64,000 nucleotides of DNA from Pithys albifrons albifrons. Lineage: Eukaryota > Chordata > Aves > Passeriformes > Thamnophilidae. The stretch spans positions 13,481,566 through 13,545,565 of the forward strand of contig NC_092467.1 of assembly GCF_047495875.1 (NCBI RefSeq). The letters are read 5' to 3'. The position numbers were made by a program, and so were the translations under genes. Below are positions 62,447 to 64,000 of this stretch, in pieces. Position 1 is the first letter of the stretch; every line of letters begins with the position of its first letter. The notes below the pieces were generated by a model that saw only the letters and a program-made list of their open reading frames with translations, made no database searches and had not been told where the DNA came from.

Positions 62447-64000
62447 AAGGAAAATTTTTGTTTCTTAATATGTTTTCCTTTTCTTGACTTCTCTAGTAAA
62501 TTTAGTAGTGGTTATCTTTTGTAAATGCAATTATATATGTGAGTTACAGCTTATTTGCTATTGTCTTCTCGTCAGGTGTCCTATATTGGCTTCACCACTG
62601 TTGTACACTTACATGCAGTGGCATTACCACATGTGACATACTTGACATGTGAAATATCTGTAACGAAAACACAAATGAATAGTAGAAACTAATCTTTTTT
62701 CATGAACATGATGCATTATTTGTTTTACAGATTTTTGAGTTAAAATATTATGGGGAAACTAATCAATTCTTAGCTCTCAGAGGACTGAGTCAGAACTGGG
62801 TTTGCATTTGTTACCTGATAAGGACTGTTGATGGTATCGTTCCATCCATCCCCTGAATAGGGAACATGAAGGCTCTTCCTGCTTAGAAAGGCTTATTACA
62901 GTTAGATTGGCTTCTAAACCAAGCTAATGCAGGTCACAAAGTGTAGTAAATTGGCAGCTGCTCTAACTGATGAAAAAAATAATTGCAGTGTGAGACAGGA
63001 GAAGTTCTAAACTAGTTTTTCCTTAGCAGAAAATAGGTATTATGAAATGCACGGAAAGCTATGTTAACGTAACCTTGAATTTTTGCCCTGAAGTCAAAAA
63101 CAGCTGGAATTTTTAGTTATGGTAATGGCTACATCTGAACAGTCAAATAATGAAGTTTCAACATCTGAAGTTTCATACATATCCCCCTCCCAATTCATTG
63201 GTGTTATTTTTCAAGGAAGGAAACCTGTATAACTAGAGCTTTCTTTTGCATCCTTCAGAATGATGTCCTTGAGACCTTTTTAATGCTTTGATGTGGGCTA
63301 GAATGGTAAACGCTCTGTATCTGAAATTGGCACATAACATTTAACTTTAGGAAATCAAAATCAGGTCATAGTAATTTCAGAAGAGCTAACATTGAGATCT
63401 CACAATTTATTTTGCACATAGTCTGGAAATGAAACAAAATCAGTTGATTTTGAAAACTTTTCTCAAATTCTAATATGTGACGAAAATATGTCAATTGCTA
63501 GTTGGGCTGTATATGCAAGTAAGAGTACAAAATATGAAGAAATATGTATATCATAATTCATACTGCTTAATGCCATGAAGATCAGAGGCTGTTGGGGGGA
63601 AAGTAAGTGTGAACAGGGTCAGAAGGGTTTAAATATATTGCCAACAGGTAAAAGGCATGATATAGTCTGAGGAGCAAAATTCCTTGGTTCCTTCCATCTC
63701 TGTGATTTTCCATGACCCAATGTGAATTGTAAATGTGTGGACGATTGCTAGGCAGCATAATTTCATTGTGTATTCTTCACCAACTCAAGCAGTAATGCCG
63801 TTTAAAATGCCTGCAGATTGTTTTATCATAAACTTCAGTATAATTTCCTTTCTACAAGACATAGCATTTCAGTCTAGAAGAAGGAATACTTTCAAAAACT
63901 GAGGTAAATATCTGATGCAGCTTAAGGATACACCCTGAAGCAGAACCTAATATTTGCATAAGAAATTAGCAACTTATCACATAAATTTTCCTGTGTAATT
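62447..64000. other. Unique noncoding sequence, no gene seen
   Basis: AT-rich sequence to the end of the window. There is no recognised gene or repeat family, and all open frames are short. Confidence 0.65.

Noticed and set aside
1..64000. CRISPR arrays, prokaryotic operons, tRNA clusters or phage-like systems
   Set aside because: No regularly spaced repeats, no dense coding and no Shine-Dalgarno/ORF structure; the sequence has vertebrate intergenic or intronic character.

Overview
This window reads as vertebrate noncoding DNA, most likely from a bird. The main evidence is two CR1 LINE 3' ends with the sauropsid-type terminus (33918-34059 and 55147-55503), an otherwise low repeat load, no Alu or L1, AT-rich and CpG-poor background, and many poly-G/poly-C and GT-rich homopolymer tracts. 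Another sauropsid cannot be excluded. I find no protein-coding gene, no complete functional RNA gene and nothing prokaryotic. Every open frame is short and none resembles a protein family I recognise, so the window is best read as gene desert or the inside of very long introns.

Layout. 1-10.5 kb is unique AT-rich sequence with a perfect hairpin at 2748. An old tRNA-type SINE (MIR-like) lies at 10571-10668. 10.7-21.8 kb is unique sequence with poly-C (16.9 kb) and poly-G/poly-C (19.7 kb) tracts. A probable solo retroviral LTR with CCAAT palindrome, TATA box and AATAAA lies at about 21837-22194. 22.2-33.3 kb is unique, with a purine-rich stretch, a G-quadruplex-type tract (26007-26046) and several blocks whose AT-rich, homeobox-site-rich texture resembles conserved noncoding elements. 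A small GC-rich patch (33290-33540) precedes the first CR1 fragment. 34-55 kb is unique apart from a GT-rich tract (43.56 kb), a GC-rich patch (46.96-47.7 kb) and an inverted pair of AP-1 sites (54470-54487). The second, longer CR1 fragment is at 55.15-55.50 kb. A recent 52-bp tandem duplication lies at 61134-61240. On the minus strand at 62138-62446 is a 5S-rRNA-derived sequence followed by a tRNA B-box-like motif and a CpG-rich body.

The elements do not form a pathway. Mobile-element remains and candidate regulatory DNA sit in non-genic sequence. The most interesting item is the 5S-derived element at 62.1-62.4 kb, followed by the LTR with its unusual CCAAT palindrome and the conserved-element-like blocks. 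All similarity calls are from memory of consensus sequences, without database searches.
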